Assembly (NCBI RefSeq): GCF_014174215.1
Contig: NZ_JABEQL010000002.1
Span: 124,001 to 188,000, forward strand
Direction: 5' to 3'
Source: Gluconacetobacter tumulicola
GTDB lineage: Bacteria; Pseudomonadota; Alphaproteobacteria; Acetobacterales; Acetobacteraceae
DNA length: 64,000 nt
Positions 31,932 through 40,933 of this stretch are shown piece by piece; position 1 is the stretch's first letter; every line of letters starts with the position of its first letter. The position numbers and the translations under genes are program-made. Under the pieces are notes generated by a model. It ran no database searches, had not been told where the DNA came from, and saw nothing but the letters and a program-made list of their open reading frames with translations.

Positions 31932-33023
31932 ATGGCCGAGCAAGACGGCGCAGGGTCGGGCGACACGCCGGAAGAATCGCGCAAAAAGAAATCGAACCCG
32001 CTGATCCGTGTCGGCCTGATCGCCTTCGTCGCGGTCATCGCCATCGGGGCGGGGGTCTACTGGTTCCTGACCCGCCACGACATCGAGACGGATGATGCGT
32101 TTACCGCCGGGCGGGCGGTGACGATCGCGCCGCATGTGCGCGGCTACGTGACGGAACTGCTGGTGAACGACAACCAGTTCGTCCGGGCCGGCCAGCTTCT
32201 GGCGCGGATCGACGACCGCGACTATCGCGCGGCGCGGGACAATGCGGCGGCGACGCTGCAGATCGCGCAGGCGCAGGCGGCCGGGGCGCAGTTCGGCCTG
32301 GCGGTGGCGCAGAAGGATTTCCCGGGTCGCCTGCTGATGGCGCAGGGCCAGTTGCAGGCCGCCCAGGCGCAGCAGTTCAGGGCCGAGACCGATTATCGCC
32401 GCCAGCATGCGGTGGCGCGTGCCGCCACCACGCAGCAGGATGTCGATTATGCCACGGCGGCGCTTCAGGCCGCGAAGGCCCAGGTGACGCAGGCCGAGGG
32501 CAATCTGCGGATCGCCGAGCCGGTGGAGGCCAATATCTCGACCACCCAGACGCGGATCAGCCAGTATGACGCGCAGATCGCGCAGGCGCGGGCGCAACTG
32601 GCGCAGGCCGAGCTGAATCTGGGCTGGACGGACATCCGCGCCCCGCACGATGGCTGGATTTCGCAGCGCAATATCGAGCGCGGCAGCTTTGTCAGCGAGG
32701 GGCAGTCGATCTTCTCGGTCGTCGAGCCGGAGGTCTGGGTGATCGCCAACTACAAGGAAACCCAACTGGCCCATATGCGGCCGGGACAGAAGGTGGACAT
32801 TGCGGTGGATGCCTATCCGTTCCTGGACCTGAAGGGGCATGTGGATTCGATCCAGCTCGGCACCGGTGCGACCTTCAGCGCCTTTCCGCCCGAGAACGCG
32901 ACCGGCAATTATGTGAAGATCGTGCAGCGCGTGCCGGTGAAGATCATGATCGACCAGGGCATGCGGCCCGACCTGCCGCTGACGCTGGGCCTGTCGGTCG
33001 TGCCGACGGTGCATACGGAATGA
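31932..33023 (+). CDS. emrA: Membrane-fusion adaptor of drug exporter, EmrA/HlyD family
   Basis: A 363-residue adaptor with a single N-terminal helix (LIRVGLIAFVAVIAIGAGVYWFL, about 23-45), the lipoyl-type ETDDAFTAGRAVTIAPHVRGYV half, a long Gln/Ala-rich coiled-coil (about 95-210) and the second half APHDGWISQRNIERGSFVSEG. It links the inner-membrane MFS pump EmrB to an outer-membrane channel. AGAGGAA precedes the ATG. The stop overlaps the emrB start (ATGA). No outer-membrane partner is encoded next to it, so it probably uses a shared TolC/NodT duct such as the one at 7498. Confidence 0.92.
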   Translation: MAEQDGAGSGDTPEESRKKKSNPLIRVGLIAFVAVIAIGAGVYWFLTRHDIETDDAFTAGRAVTIAPHVRGYVTELLVNDNQFVRAGQLLARIDDRDYRAARDNAAATLQIAQAQAAGAQFGLAVAQKDFPGRLLMAQGQLQAAQAQQFRAETDYRRQHAVARAATTQQDVDYATAALQAAKAQVTQAEGNLRIAEPVEANISTTQTRISQYDAQIAQARAQLAQAELNLGWTDIRAPHDGWISQRNIERGSFVSEGQSIFSVVEPEVWVIANYKETQLAHMRPGQKVDIAVDAYPFLDLKGHVDSIQLGTGATFSAFPPENATGNYVKIVQRVPVKIMIDQGMRPDLPLTLGLSVVPTVHTE

Positions 33024-34630
33024 GCGGCGGCCCGGCGGCCGGTGCGTCCGCCCCGGCGGGGACGCCCCCAGCGGAACAGCCATGGAAGCCCCGTGCCAAT
33101 CCATGGCTGATCGCGATCGTCGTGACGGTGGCCGCGTTCATGGAAATCCTGGACACGACCATCGTCAACGTCTCGCTGCCGCATATCGCCGGCAGCCTGT
33201 CCTCGACCTATGACGACGCGACCTGGACCCTGACATCCTATCTGGTGGCCAACGGCATCGTGCTGACCATCTCGGGGTGGCTGGGCAAGCTGCTGGGCCG
33301 AAAACGCTATTTCCTGATCTGTATCTTCATGTTCACCGTGTCGTCGTTCCTGTGCGGCATGGCGACCAGCCTGCCGGAACTGATCGTGTTCCGGCTGATG
33401 CAGGGTTTCTTCGGCGGGGGGCTGCAGCCCAACCAGCAATCGATCATCCTCGATACGTTCCCGCCCGAGCGGCGGGCGGCGGCGTTCGGGCTGACGGCGA
33501 TCGCCACTATCGTGGCGCCCGTGATCGGGCCGGCGCTGGGTGGGTGGATCACCGACAATTATTCCTGGCGCTGGATCTTCTTCATCAACGTGCCCGTGGG
33601 GCTGGCGGCGACCTTCGCCGTGTCGATGATCGTGGAGGACCCGCCCTGGGCGAGGAAGCAGAAGGCGCCGCTGGACATTGTGGGGATCGGGCTGATCGCC
33701 ATCGGGTTCGGCTGCCTGGAGGTTGCGGTCGATCGCGGTGAGGATGAGGACTGGTTCGGGTCGTCGATGATCCGGACCATGGCGGTGCTGGCGGTACTGG
33801 GGATTGGCGGCGCGGTGGTCTGGCTGCTGCGGACCAAAAGGCCGGCGGTGGACCTGCGCGTGTTCAGGGACCGCAATTTCGCGACCGGCACGCTGCTGAT
33901 CGGGGCGGTGGGGGCGCTGCTCTATTCGGCCGCGATCGTCGTGCCGCAATTCGCGCAGCAGGTGATGGGCTATAACGCCACCCTGTCGGGGCTGATCCTG
34001 TCGCCTGGCGGTGTCGCGGTGATCGTGCTGATTCCGCTGGTCGGGCGGTCGATGAAATATCTCAGCCTGCGGATGCTGATCGCCATGGGCTTCTTCTTCA
34101 TGGGCGTATCGCTGTTCTGGTCGGCGCATCTGGTGCCGTTGCTGGATTTCCGCCATCTGGTGCTGTTCCGCATGAGCCAGACGGCCAGCCTGGCCTTTCT
34201 GTTCGTGCCGATTTCGACCATCACCTTCGCCACCCTGCCGCGCGAGCTGAATGCCGATGCCTCGGCGCTGTTCAGCATGGCGCGCAACGTGATGGGGTCG
34301 ATCGCGATTTCGGGCTCGACCGCCATGCTGACCGAAATCCGCCAGGCGCATCAGACGCAGATGGTGCATTGGATGACGCCGTTCCATCAGCCCTATAACG
34401 ATTATCTGGCGCGTGCGCGGCAGGTCGCTTCGGGGCATGGGATCGCGCAGGGGGCGGTCAATGCTGTGGCCCAGCATCGCCTGTTCGTGGAGTTCACGCG
34501 GCAGATCGCGATCCTGGCTTACAACGAGGTCTTCATGATCCTGGGGATAGGGGCGTTTCTGGTGGTGCCGCTCTGCTTCCTGCTGTCGCCGATCAAGGGA
34601 GGCGGCAAGCGGCCGTCGGCGGGACATTGA
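33020..34630 (+). CDS. emrB: MFS drug exporter, DHA2 family (EmrB/QacA type)
   Basis: A 536-residue pump with about 14 predicted membrane helices, the DHA2 hallmark. Conserved motifs seen are the ILDTTIVNVSLPHIAG stretch in helix 1, GRKRYFLIC in the loop 2-3 and the helix 5 antiporter motif IVAPVIGPALGGWI. It exports hydrophobic drugs with proton uptake, working with EmrA. It overlaps emrA by 4 bp and the following nudix gene by 4 bp (TTGA), so all three are translated as one unit. Confidence 0.93.
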   Translation: MSGGPAAGASAPAGTPPAEQPWKPRANPWLIAIVVTVAAFMEILDTTIVNVSLPHIAGSLSSTYDDATWTLTSYLVANGIVLTISGWLGKLLGRKRYFLICIFMFTVSSFLCGMATSLPELIVFRLMQGFFGGGLQPNQQSIILDTFPPERRAAAFGLTAIATIVAPVIGPALGGWITDNYSWRWIFFINVPVGLAATFAVSMIVEDPPWARKQKAPLDIVGIGLIAIGFGCLEVAVDRGEDEDWFGSSMIRTMAVLAVLGIGGAVVWLLRTKRPAVDLRVFRDRNFATGTLLIGAVGALLYSAAIVVPQFAQQVMGYNATLSGLILSPGGVAVIVLIPLVGRSMKYLSLRMLIAMGFFFMGVSLFWSAHLVPLLDFRHLVLFRMSQTASLAFLFVPISTITFATLPRELNADASALFSMARNVMGSIAISGSTAMLTEIRQAHQTQMVHWMTPFHQPYNDYLARARQVASGHGIAQGAVNAVAQHRLFVEFTRQIAILAYNEVFMILGIGAFLVVPLCFLLSPIKGGGKRPSAGH

Positions 34631-35046
34631 GTGCCGGCCACGACGTGCGGGGGCGGGTGATCAGCGTCGTCTCGGCCGCGATCGTGCGGGAGGGGGCGTT
34701 GCTGGTGGTGCGCAAGCGCGGCACGGACAGTTTCATGCTGCCGGGCGGCAAGGCCGAGCCGGGCGAGACCGAGGCCGAGACCCTGCAACGCGAGCTGTAC
34801 GAGGAGCTGGGTTGCCGGCTGCATGCCGAGGGGCTGATGCTGCTGGGGCATTTCGAGGCGCCGGCGGCCAATGAGCCCGGATGCATCGTGCGGGCGGCGA
34901 TCTACTGCGGGGATCTGGATGGCAGACCCGCCATCGCGGCGGAGATCGCGGAGATGCTGTGGCTGGACGTGGTGGGCGCGGACGATCCGCCCATCCGTCT
35001 GGCCCCGCTGTTGAGCCGGCATGTGCTGCCGGCATTGTGCCGCTAG
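34627..35046 (+). CDS. NUDIX hydrolase coupled to emrAB
   Basis: A 139-residue nudix protein. The box G-x5-E-x7-R-E-x2-E-E-x-G is complete (GGKAEPGETEAETLQREL then YEELG). The family removes phosphates from nucleoside diphosphates linked to another group; the short length and VVSAAIVREGALLVVRKRGTDSFMLP start fit the MutT/ADP-sugar group. The TTG start overlaps the emrB stop by 4 bp; a GTG about 24 nt later is the alternative. Functional coupling of a nudix enzyme to a drug pump is unusual. It is convergent with rppH and separated from it only by a structured repeat. Confidence 0.85.
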   Translation: MSAGHDVRGRVISVVSAAIVREGALLVVRKRGTDSFMLPGGKAEPGETEAETLQRELYEELGCRLHAEGLMLLGHFEAPAANEPGCIVRAAIYCGDLDGRPAIAAEIAEMLWLDVVGADDPPIRLAPLLSRHVLPALCR

Positions 35047-35210
35047 AGGCTGCTGCAAAAGCCGCCGCTGGCGGCGGCCTGACGGCGGTTTCCTGCACTT
35101 CGCGGCGGGCGGCCCATAAGGCCGCTCCGCTCCGATGCTCGGAAACCACCGCCAGACGCGTGGCTGGTGCCACGCTTCCACTCACCATCGGAGCTTTTGC
35201 AACAGCCTCT
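35045..35210 (-). repeat. Structured intergenic repeat, full copy A
   Basis: A 166-bp element bounded by an 18-bp inverted repeat, AGAGGCTGCTGCAAAAGC and GCTTTTGCAACAGCCTCT (17/18 complementary). On the minus strand it shares the core TTTCCGAGCATCGGAGCGGA with copies B, C and D. It fills exactly the space between the nudix stop (35046) and the rppH stop (35212). Inner arms GGTGGTTTCC and GGAAACCGCC also pair, and GCCGCCG...CGGCGG forms an alternative hairpin. Function unknown; 3'-UTR or terminator role inferred. Confidence 0.8.
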
Positions 35211-35211
35211 C

Positions 35212-35718
35212 TTAGGGTCGCGGCTGCGCGTAGGCAGCGAAATCGCCGGTCAGGATGCGGTAGATGGGGCGCTTGAAGCCGACATTGCGTTCGGGCAGCG
35301 TGGCCAGGTCGACCCATTGCCAGGCATCGAATTCCGCCGGCTGGTGGGCATCCAGCCGGATGTCGGCATCGGTGCCGGTGAAGCGCAGGGCGAACCATTT
35401 CTGGGTCTGGCCGCGATAGCGGCCGCCGAGCGCCTTGCCGATCAGGGCAGCGGGCAGGTCGTAGGTCAGCCAGCGGGGGTGGGCGGCGATGATTTCGGCC
35501 CGGTCGGTTCCGATTTCCTCGAGCAGTTCGCGCAGTACGGCCTGTTCGGGGTCTTCGTCGGCGTCGATGCCGCCCTGGGGGCATTGCCAGACACCGTCTT
35601 CCATGGGGCCGCCTGCGCCCTGCATGTCGGTGCGGCGGCCGATCAGGACTTGTCCGCGGTCGTTGAACAGCATGGCCCCGACATTGCGGCGATAAGGCAG
35701 ATCTGCCGCGTCAGTCAT
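35212..35718 (-). CDS. rppH: RNA 5'-pyrophosphohydrolase
   Basis: A 168-residue nudix enzyme of the RppH/NudH/IalA group. It has YRRNVGAMLFNDRGQVLIGRR at the start, the complete nudix box (GGIDADEDPEQAVLRELLEE then IG) and the W-x-FPQGG-like VWQCPQGGID that marks RppH. It converts 5'-triphosphate mRNA ends to monophosphate and triggers decay. The ATG at 35718 gives the normal N-terminus and overlaps the ctpA stop by 8 bp (ATGACTGA), so translation is coupled. The frame upstream of it is shadow. Confidence 0.93.
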   Translation of the reverse strand: MTDAADLPYRRNVGAMLFNDRGQVLIGRRTDMQGAGGPMEDGVWQCPQGGIDADEDPEQAVLRELLEEIGTDRAEIIAAHPRWLTYDLPAALIGKALGGRYRGQTQKWFALRFTGTDADIRLDAHQPAEFDAWQWVDLATLPERNVGFKRPIYRILTGDFAAYAQPRP

Positions 35719-37135
35719 GACGCGGCAGGTTTGCCGGCGAGGCATCGGCCGTGTGCGGGCCGGTCGTCATGGCGCGGACGATCTTGAGCCCCTGCTGCAA
35801 CTGGAAGTCGGTTGCGGGTTTCGTGAGGTCGAAGGTGGGCCAGTTGGCCGGCGGCTCGCCGGGGATGGACGAGACGATCGGTGGCAGGTCGACGCGCGAC
35901 GGCGGCTTGGCGGTGTTGCCGCCCTGGTTCTTGATGATGTGGCTGAGATCGGCCTCGCGGATGCTGTAGCCCGGGTCCTCGCGGGTTTCGCGCACCGTCA
36001 CGTCGGGGACGATGCCCAGGCCCTGGATGGAGCGGCCCGACGGCGTGTAGTAGCGTGCCGTGGTCAGGCGCAGCGCGCCGTCGCCGGGGATGGGCAGGAT
36101 GGTCTGCACCGATCCCTTGCCGAAGGATTTCTCGCCGATCAGGACGGCGCGCTGATGGTCCTGCAGGGCGCCGGCGACGATTTCGCTGGCCGAGGCCGAA
36201 CCGCCATTGATCAGGACCACCATCGGCAGGCCGTCGGTGATGTCGGTGCCGTGGGCATCCCAGCGCTGGCTTTCCTGCGCGTGGCGGGCGCGGGTCGAGA
36301 CGATTTCGCCATTGCGGATGAAATCGGAACTGACGGCGATGGCCTGGTTCAGCAGGCCGCCCGGATCGGAGCGCAGGTCCAGCACCAGGCCGGTCAGGTG
36401 GCCATGGGCGTCGGCTTTCAGCTTGCGGTAGGCGGCTTCCAGCCCCGGCGAGGTTTCCTCGTTGAATTCCGACACCCGGATATAGCCGGTCGAATCGTAC
36501 AGGGCCGACTTGATCACCTGGATATGGATGACCGCCCGCGTCATGGTCACGATGAGCGGCTTGGGCGTCTTTTCGCGGATCAGGGTCAGGGAGATCGTGG
36601 TATCGGGCTTGCCGCGCATCCGCTGCACGGCCTCGTCCAGCGGCAGGCCGTCGATATTCTTGCCGTCGATGGCGACGATATAGTCGCCGGGCTTGATGCC
36701 GGCCTTGGCGGCGGGCGTGTCGTCGATCGGCGAGACGACGCGGATGTGGCTGTCATCGGCCTGGACTTCCAGCCCCAGCCCGCCGAACTCGCCCTTCGTG
36801 CGGGTTTGCAGGTCGGCGTACTGTTTTTCGGTCATGTAGGAACTGTGCGGGTCGAGGCCGCTCAGCATGCCGTTCAGCGCGTTGATGATGAGTTCGCGGT
36901 TCGACACCTGGTCGACGTAATTCGCCTTCACCTGTTCCAGCACATGGCCGAACAGCGACAGAAGGCGGAAATTCTCGGCCGGAGAATCCGAATCGCTGTC
37001 CTTGGTCAGGCTGGCGGCCAGCGCGTTGGATGTCAGGCTGCTCCCTGCCGGCAGGGAGAGGTGGGCGATCTGTGGCCCCGCCGCGATGCCTGCCAGAAAG
37101 GCGCAGCCAAGCAGCAGGCCGGTGCGGAACGTCAT
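35711..37135 (-). CDS. ctpA: Carboxy-terminal processing protease (S41 family)
   Basis: A 474-residue exported protease. An N-terminal signal (GLLLGCAFLAGIAAG) precedes an N-terminal helical domain, a PDZ domain (about 118-185, FGGLGLEVQ...PGDYIVAIDG) and the S41 catalytic core. The Ser/Lys pair is visible as Ser315 in GGSASASEIV and Lys340 in GEKSFGKGSVQ. It trims the C-termini of periplasmic or membrane proteins and peptidoglycan hydrolases. Its neighbour is the EnvC-like activator gene, an arrangement conserved in alphaproteobacteria, and rppH overlaps its end. The Shine-Dalgarno AGGAG lies about 10 nt before the ATG. Confidence 0.94.
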   Translation of the reverse strand: MTFRTGLLLGCAFLAGIAAGPQIAHLSLPAGSSLTSNALAASLTKDSDSDSPAENFRLLSLFGHVLEQVKANYVDQVSNRELIINALNGMLSGLDPHSSYMTEKQYADLQTRTKGEFGGLGLEVQADDSHIRVVSPIDDTPAAKAGIKPGDYIVAIDGKNIDGLPLDEAVQRMRGKPDTTISLTLIREKTPKPLIVTMTRAVIHIQVIKSALYDSTGYIRVSEFNEETSPGLEAAYRKLKADAHGHLTGLVLDLRSDPGGLLNQAIAVSSDFIRNGEIVSTRARHAQESQRWDAHGTDITDGLPMVVLINGGSASASEIVAGALQDHQRAVLIGEKSFGKGSVQTILPIPGDGALRLTTARYYTPSGRSIQGLGIVPDVTVRETREDPGYSIREADLSHIIKNQGGNTAKPPSRVDLPPIVSSIPGEPPANWPTFDLTKPATDFQLQQGLKIVRAMTTGPHTADASPANLPRHD

Positions 37136-37184
37136 GCCATGCGTCTCCTGAGTGAAACCGCCCCTGTCGTGGACGGTGGGGCTC

Positions 37185-37206
37185 CATGCCGTTCGGAAAC
37201 GGCATG
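37185..37206. repeat. Perfect hairpin in the envC-ctpA gap
   Basis: CATGCCGTT-CGGA-AACGGCATG is a 9-bp perfect stem in the 135-bp gap between the EnvC-like gene and ctpA. Neither strand shows a U-run, so an operator or RNA-processing site is more likely than a terminator. Confidence 0.45.
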
Positions 37207-37270
37207 TATCGTCGTCATTGCCGCGATCTTATACCGAACTCGTGTCGGGCGGAAACCGCCGAGAAGGGGG

Positions 37271-38605
37271 CTATAGAAACGGGGCGGGGTCGACCGCGCC
37301 GCCGCCGTGCCGCAACTGCACGAACAGGGTCGGCCGGGCGCCCTGGCCGCTCCAGTCGGGCATGCGGCCGACCGGGGCGCCACGGGCCAGTGCCTGGCCG
37401 GTCGAGACGGCCAGCCCCCCCAGCCCCGCCATGACGAAACGATAATGGCGCCCGCAATTGAGGATGACCATCTGGCCGTAGGAGCGGAATGCGCCCGCGA
37501 AATCGACCTGGCCCGCGCAGGGGGTGCGCACGGCGGCGCCGGAGGGCGGGGCGTAGGTGATGCCGGTGGCCGGTCCGGCCTCGGTCGCGGCCCCCCAGGC
37601 GGTGACGATCGTGCCCGGGACGGGGGCGCCGCGCCCGGCCGGCGTGCCGGGTGGGGTGGCGTTCAGCCCCGGGCCCGGCCCCTGGGCAATGGCGGCGGCT
37701 CGGGCGCGCGCGGCTGCGGCCTCGTCGGCGCGGTGGGCTCGGGCGGCGGCCTGGGCCGCCTGTTCCAACTGGTCCTCGGCGGCTTTTTCCAGCGCCTCGA
37801 TCCGGTTGACGGCGTCTTGCAGGCTGCTGGCCCTGCGGGTCGCGTCCTCGACCTGGCGGGCGGCCTGGGTGGCGGCGCTGTTCGAGCGCTGCTGGGCCTG
37901 GCGGGCGGCCTCGGCGGCGCGGGCGACGCTGTCGCGCTGGGCCGCCTGCTGCTGCTGGAGGTCCGACAGCCGCGCACCTTCGCGCGCCAGGTCGGCGTCC
38001 AGCCCGGCCAGGACGGCATGACGGGCGCGGATGGCACCGGCCCGTTGTTCGAGCTGCGCGGACAGGCCCTGGATGACCAGCAACCCGGCGATGGCGCGGT
38101 CGGGCGGGACCGGGGCGGCCAGCAGCGTGTCGGCCGGGTAGCGCGCCAGCCGCGCCGCCAGCGGCAGCATTGGGGTGACGGAGGCCGAATCGCGCGCGAG
38201 TTCCGTGCGGAGCCGGGTCTGTTCGGCGCGCAGGGCGGCGATGCGGTCGCCGAGTTCGGCGGTCTGCTGTTCGGTCTGCTGCAACTGGGCGGTGGCGTCG
38301 ACCGTCGCGTCCGACAGGGCGGCGGCCCGGGCGGTGTCCTGGCGCGCCTGGGCCCGGGCGGCGTCGCGGGCGGCGGTGCGGGCCGCCAGGTCGCGGGCCT
38401 GAAGCTGCTGGCGGGCGATCAGGGCCTGCTGGGCGGCGCGGGCCTGCGCCACCGCGCGGCGCGCGGCGGCTGCTGCGTTATCGGCGGCCGCGCCCTGGCT
38501 GGAATGCCGGGAGGCATGGTGATGCGGGCTGTTCTGGGTTGGGTGGGGCGAGGCTGCGTGGGACGGGCCGGGGACTAGCCCGGCGAGCAGGCCCATGAGC
38601 CCCAT
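37271..38605 (-). CDS. EnvC-like murein hydrolase activator (degenerate LytM domain)
   Basis: A 444-residue exported protein: signal peptide (MGLMGLLAGLVPGPSHA), a long Ala/Gln/Arg coiled coil (about residues 40-290) and a C-terminal M23/LytM domain. The usual zinc ligands are gone: HxGxD is replaced by ATGITYAPPSGAAV, the HxH end by PTLFVQLRHGG. As in E. coli EnvC, such an inactive domain switches on cell-wall amidases at the division site. It stands between gpmI and ctpA on the same strand. The ATG at 38605 gives a proper signal peptide; the frame runs open through repeat B to 38800, but that part is not coding. Confidence 0.85.
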   Translation of the reverse strand: MGLMGLLAGLVPGPSHAASPHPTQNSPHHHASRHSSQGAAADNAAAAARRAVAQARAAQQALIARQQLQARDLAARTAARDAARAQARQDTARAAALSDATVDATAQLQQTEQQTAELGDRIAALRAEQTRLRTELARDSASVTPMLPLAARLARYPADTLLAAPVPPDRAIAGLLVIQGLSAQLEQRAGAIRARHAVLAGLDADLAREGARLSDLQQQQAAQRDSVARAAEAARQAQQRSNSAATQAARQVEDATRRASSLQDAVNRIEALEKAAEDQLEQAAQAAARAHRADEAAAARARAAAIAQGPGPGLNATPPGTPAGRGAPVPGTIVTAWGAATEAGPATGITYAPPSGAAVRTPCAGQVDFAGAFRSYGQMVILNCGRHYRFVMAGLGGLAVSTGQALARGAPVGRMPDWSGQGARPTLFVQLRHGGGAVDPAPFL

Positions 38606-38637
38606 CGCTGCCACCGAGCTTTGGCAGGCTGGTGGGG

Positions 38638-38801
38638 AATGTCTGTCCGGAAACGTGGGCTGGTGAGCGAGAGCGGCCCAAGGGGCCGCGCCCGTCGTGT
38701 GTTTCCGAGCATCGAAGCGGAGCGGCCATATGGGCCGTGAGCATCGGAGCGCAGGAAACGCGCGTCGGATCGCCGCCAGCGCGCGTTTACGGGCAGACAT
38801 T
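38638..38801 (+). repeat. Structured intergenic repeat, full copy B
   Basis: A 164-bp element with terminal arms AATGTCTGTCCGGAAACG (38638-38655) and CGTTTACGGGCAGACATT (38784-38801), 16/18 complementary. The core GTGTTTCCGAGCATCGAAGC follows on the plus strand. Inner arms CGTGTGTTTCC and GGAAACGCGCG pair with two G-U pairs, and AAACGCGCG (38756-38764) alternatively pairs with CGCGCGTTT (38780-38788). It abuts the gpmI stop codon (38802) and lies in the gpmI-envC gap. Confidence 0.8.
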
Positions 38802-40352
38802 TCAGAAGCCGTGTTTGGGGATCATCAGCGAATTGCCCGTCATCGCTTCCGGCTTCGGCAGGCCCATCAGGGCCAGCAGGGTGGGGGCGAGGTCGGCCAG
38901 GCGGCCGTCATGCAGTTCCACTTCGCGCACGCCGGACAGTACCACCGGAACCACGTTGAGCGTGTGGGCCGTGTGCGGGCCGCCGGTTTCCGGGTCGAAC
39001 ATGGTTTCCGCATTGCCGTGATCGGCGGTGACCAGGATGGCGCCGCGCTGGCGGTGGATGGCCTCGACCAGTTGCTTCAGCCCCCGGTCCACGGCCTCGA
39101 TCGCCTTGACCGCCGCGCTGAAGATTCCGGTATGCCCGACCATGTCGGGGTTGGCGTAATTGAGGATGATGAGGTCGTAGGTGCCGCTGTTGATGGCCTG
39201 GACGGCCTTTTCGGTCAGTTCGGGCGCGGACATTTCCGGCTGGAGGTCATAGGTCGCGACCTTGGGGGAGGGGACCATGATCCGGTCCTCGCCCGGCAGT
39301 TCCCCTTCCTTGCCGCCATTGAGGAAGTAGGTGACGTGGGGGTATTTCTCGGTTTCGGCCATGCGGAGCTGGCGCAGGCCGGCCTTCGAGACCACGTCGC
39401 CCAGCAGATCGTCCAGCGATTGCGGCGGGAACAGCACGCCGATCAACTCCGCCAGGCGGTCGCTGTAGCGGGTCATGCCGACGGCGGCGGAGACATGGAC
39501 CACGCGCGAGCGGGGGAAGCCCTGGAAGTCCTTCTCCAGCACCGCGTCCAGCAGTTGGCGGATGCGGTCCGCGCGGAAATTGAAGGACAGGACGGCGTCG
39601 CCGTCCTTCATGCCCTTATAGCCGCCGAGGACGGTCGGCGGCAGGAATTCGTCGGTGGTGCCGGCCTTGTAGGCAGCTTCGAGCACTGCCAGCGGGTCGT
39701 CGCCGTGGGGTCCCTGGGCCGAGACGATGGCGTTGTACGCTTTTTCCACCCGGTCCCAGCGGCGGTCGCGGTCCATGGCGAAATAGCGGCCCGAGATGGT
39801 GGCGATGGTGACAGTGGGCGGCAGGTCGGCGATCAGGCGGGCGACATAGTCGCGGCCGGAATGGGGCGGGGTGTCGCGCCCGTCGGTAAAGATGTGGAAG
39901 GCGACCGCCACGCCGTTATTGGCGAGGATCTTCGCCAGGGCCACGGCGTGGTCCTGGTGGGAGTGGACGCCGCCGGCGGAGACCAGGCCCATGAGGTGGC
40001 AGGTGCCGCCGGTCTTCTTCACGGCCGCGATCAGGTCGGCCAGGGCCGGGTTGGCTGCCAGGCTGCCGTCACGGATGGCGGCGAAGATGCGCGGCAGTTC
40101 CTGCATGACGACGCGGCCGGCACCGATATTGAGATGGCCGACCTCGGAATTGCCCATCTGCCCTTCCGGAAGGCCGACATCCTCGCCACATGTCTTGAGG
40201 AAGGCGCGCGGTCCCTCCTGCCACAGGCGGTCGAAGGTGGGGGTATAGGCCGCGCGCACGGCGTTGTCGGCCACGTCCTCGCGCCAGCCGAACCCGTCGA
40301 GGATGACGAGCATGACGGGACGGCGGGGGGGAAGCTGGGTCTGGTCGGCCAT
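38802..40352 (-). CDS. gpmI: 2,3-bisphosphoglycerate-independent phosphoglycerate mutase
   Basis: A 516-residue cytosolic enzyme that interconverts 3- and 2-phosphoglycerate in glycolysis and gluconeogenesis. The alkaline-phosphatase-like metal and phosphatase parts are complete: VMLVILDGFGWRED at the N-terminus, the phosphoserine site in EGQMGNSEVGHLNIGAG, FTDGRDTPP and the late metal ligands in TADHGNAETM. The length is typical (~510). The ATG at 40352 lies after a weak GGGAGAG. First of a gpmI-envC-ctpA-rppH row on the minus strand; divergent from msrB by 116 bp. Confidence 0.97.
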   Translation of the reverse strand: MADQTQLPPRRPVMLVILDGFGWREDVADNAVRAAYTPTFDRLWQEGPRAFLKTCGEDVGLPEGQMGNSEVGHLNIGAGRVVMQELPRIFAAIRDGSLAANPALADLIAAVKKTGGTCHLMGLVSAGGVHSHQDHAVALAKILANNGVAVAFHIFTDGRDTPPHSGRDYVARLIADLPPTVTIATISGRYFAMDRDRRWDRVEKAYNAIVSAQGPHGDDPLAVLEAAYKAGTTDEFLPPTVLGGYKGMKDGDAVLSFNFRADRIRQLLDAVLEKDFQGFPRSRVVHVSAAVGMTRYSDRLAELIGVLFPPQSLDDLLGDVVSKAGLRQLRMAETEKYPHVTYFLNGGKEGELPGEDRIMVPSPKVATYDLQPEMSAPELTEKAVQAINSGTYDLIILNYANPDMVGHTGIFSAAVKAIEAVDRGLKQLVEAIHRQRGAILVTADHGNAETMFDPETGGPHTAHTLNVVPVVLSGVREVELHDGRLADLAPTLLALMGLPKPEAMTGNSLMIPKHGF

Positions 40353-40468
40353 GGGTATTCTCTCCCGTTATTTTGTCGTCCATGATGGCACCAATTGCCG
40401 GGATTGCGAATGGCCCGGAATGGGGCCGGCCCCGGTGATGTCGGCGCCCCCCGGATGGAGGAAGCGTG

Positions 40469-40882
40469 ATGACAGCGAATGAAGCGGACCCGACGGAGGG
40501 ACCGGCCTGCGGCAGCGGCTGCGGCCCGCTGACGCCGGAGCAGATCCGGGTGATGCGCGACCACGGAACGGAGCGTGCCGGATCGAGCCCCCTGAACCAT
40601 GAAAAGCGGGCGGGGTTGTATCGTTGCGCGGCCTGCGGGACGCACCTGTTCCGCTCGGAGACCAAATATGACAGCGGCAGCGGCTGGCCGTCTTATTATG
40701 ACGTGCTGCCCGACGCGGTGGAAAGCCGAACCGATGTCAGTCACGGGATGGTCAGGACCGAGATCCATTGTGCCTCCTGCAAGGGGCATCTGGGGCATCT
40801 CTTTCCCGACGGGCCGAGGCCGACGGGGCTGCGCTACTGCATCAACGGGCTTGCACTGAATTTTGTGCCCGATGCCGCCTGA
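40469..40882 (+). CDS. msrB: Peptide-methionine (R)-S-oxide reductase
   Basis: A 137-residue MsrB. Two CxxC zinc pairs ([10 protein letters not shown] and [11 protein letters not shown]) and the catalytic Cys in [11 protein letters not shown] are present. It repairs oxidised methionine (R-sulfoxide form) in proteins. The GTG codon at 40466 directly precedes an ATG at 40469; the ATG fits better with GGAGGAAG at 40458-40465. The N-terminal PACGSGCGP stretch adds three more cysteines outside the fold. Upstream of upp on the same strand with 51 bp between. Confidence 0.95.
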   Translation: MTANEADPTEGPACGSGCGPLTPEQIRVMRDHGTERAGSSPLNHEKRAGLYRCAACGTHLFRSETKYDSGSGWPSYYDVLPDAVESRTDVSHGMVRTEIHCASCKGHLGHLFPDGPRPTGLRYCINGLALNFVPDAA

Positions 40883-40933
40883 GTGGGCGGGTAGCCCTTT
40901 CGATTCCGCCACGATCTGCCGTAAAAGGGCACT

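Noticed and set aside
35045..35210. Interpretation of repeat A as an insertion-sequence remnant
   Set aside because: No transposase fragment, no target-site duplication seen, and terminal arms differ between copies.
38606..38800. Extending the EnvC-like protein upstream through repeat B
   Set aside because: The extra residues come from the repeat, are not conserved-looking and would bury the signal peptide.
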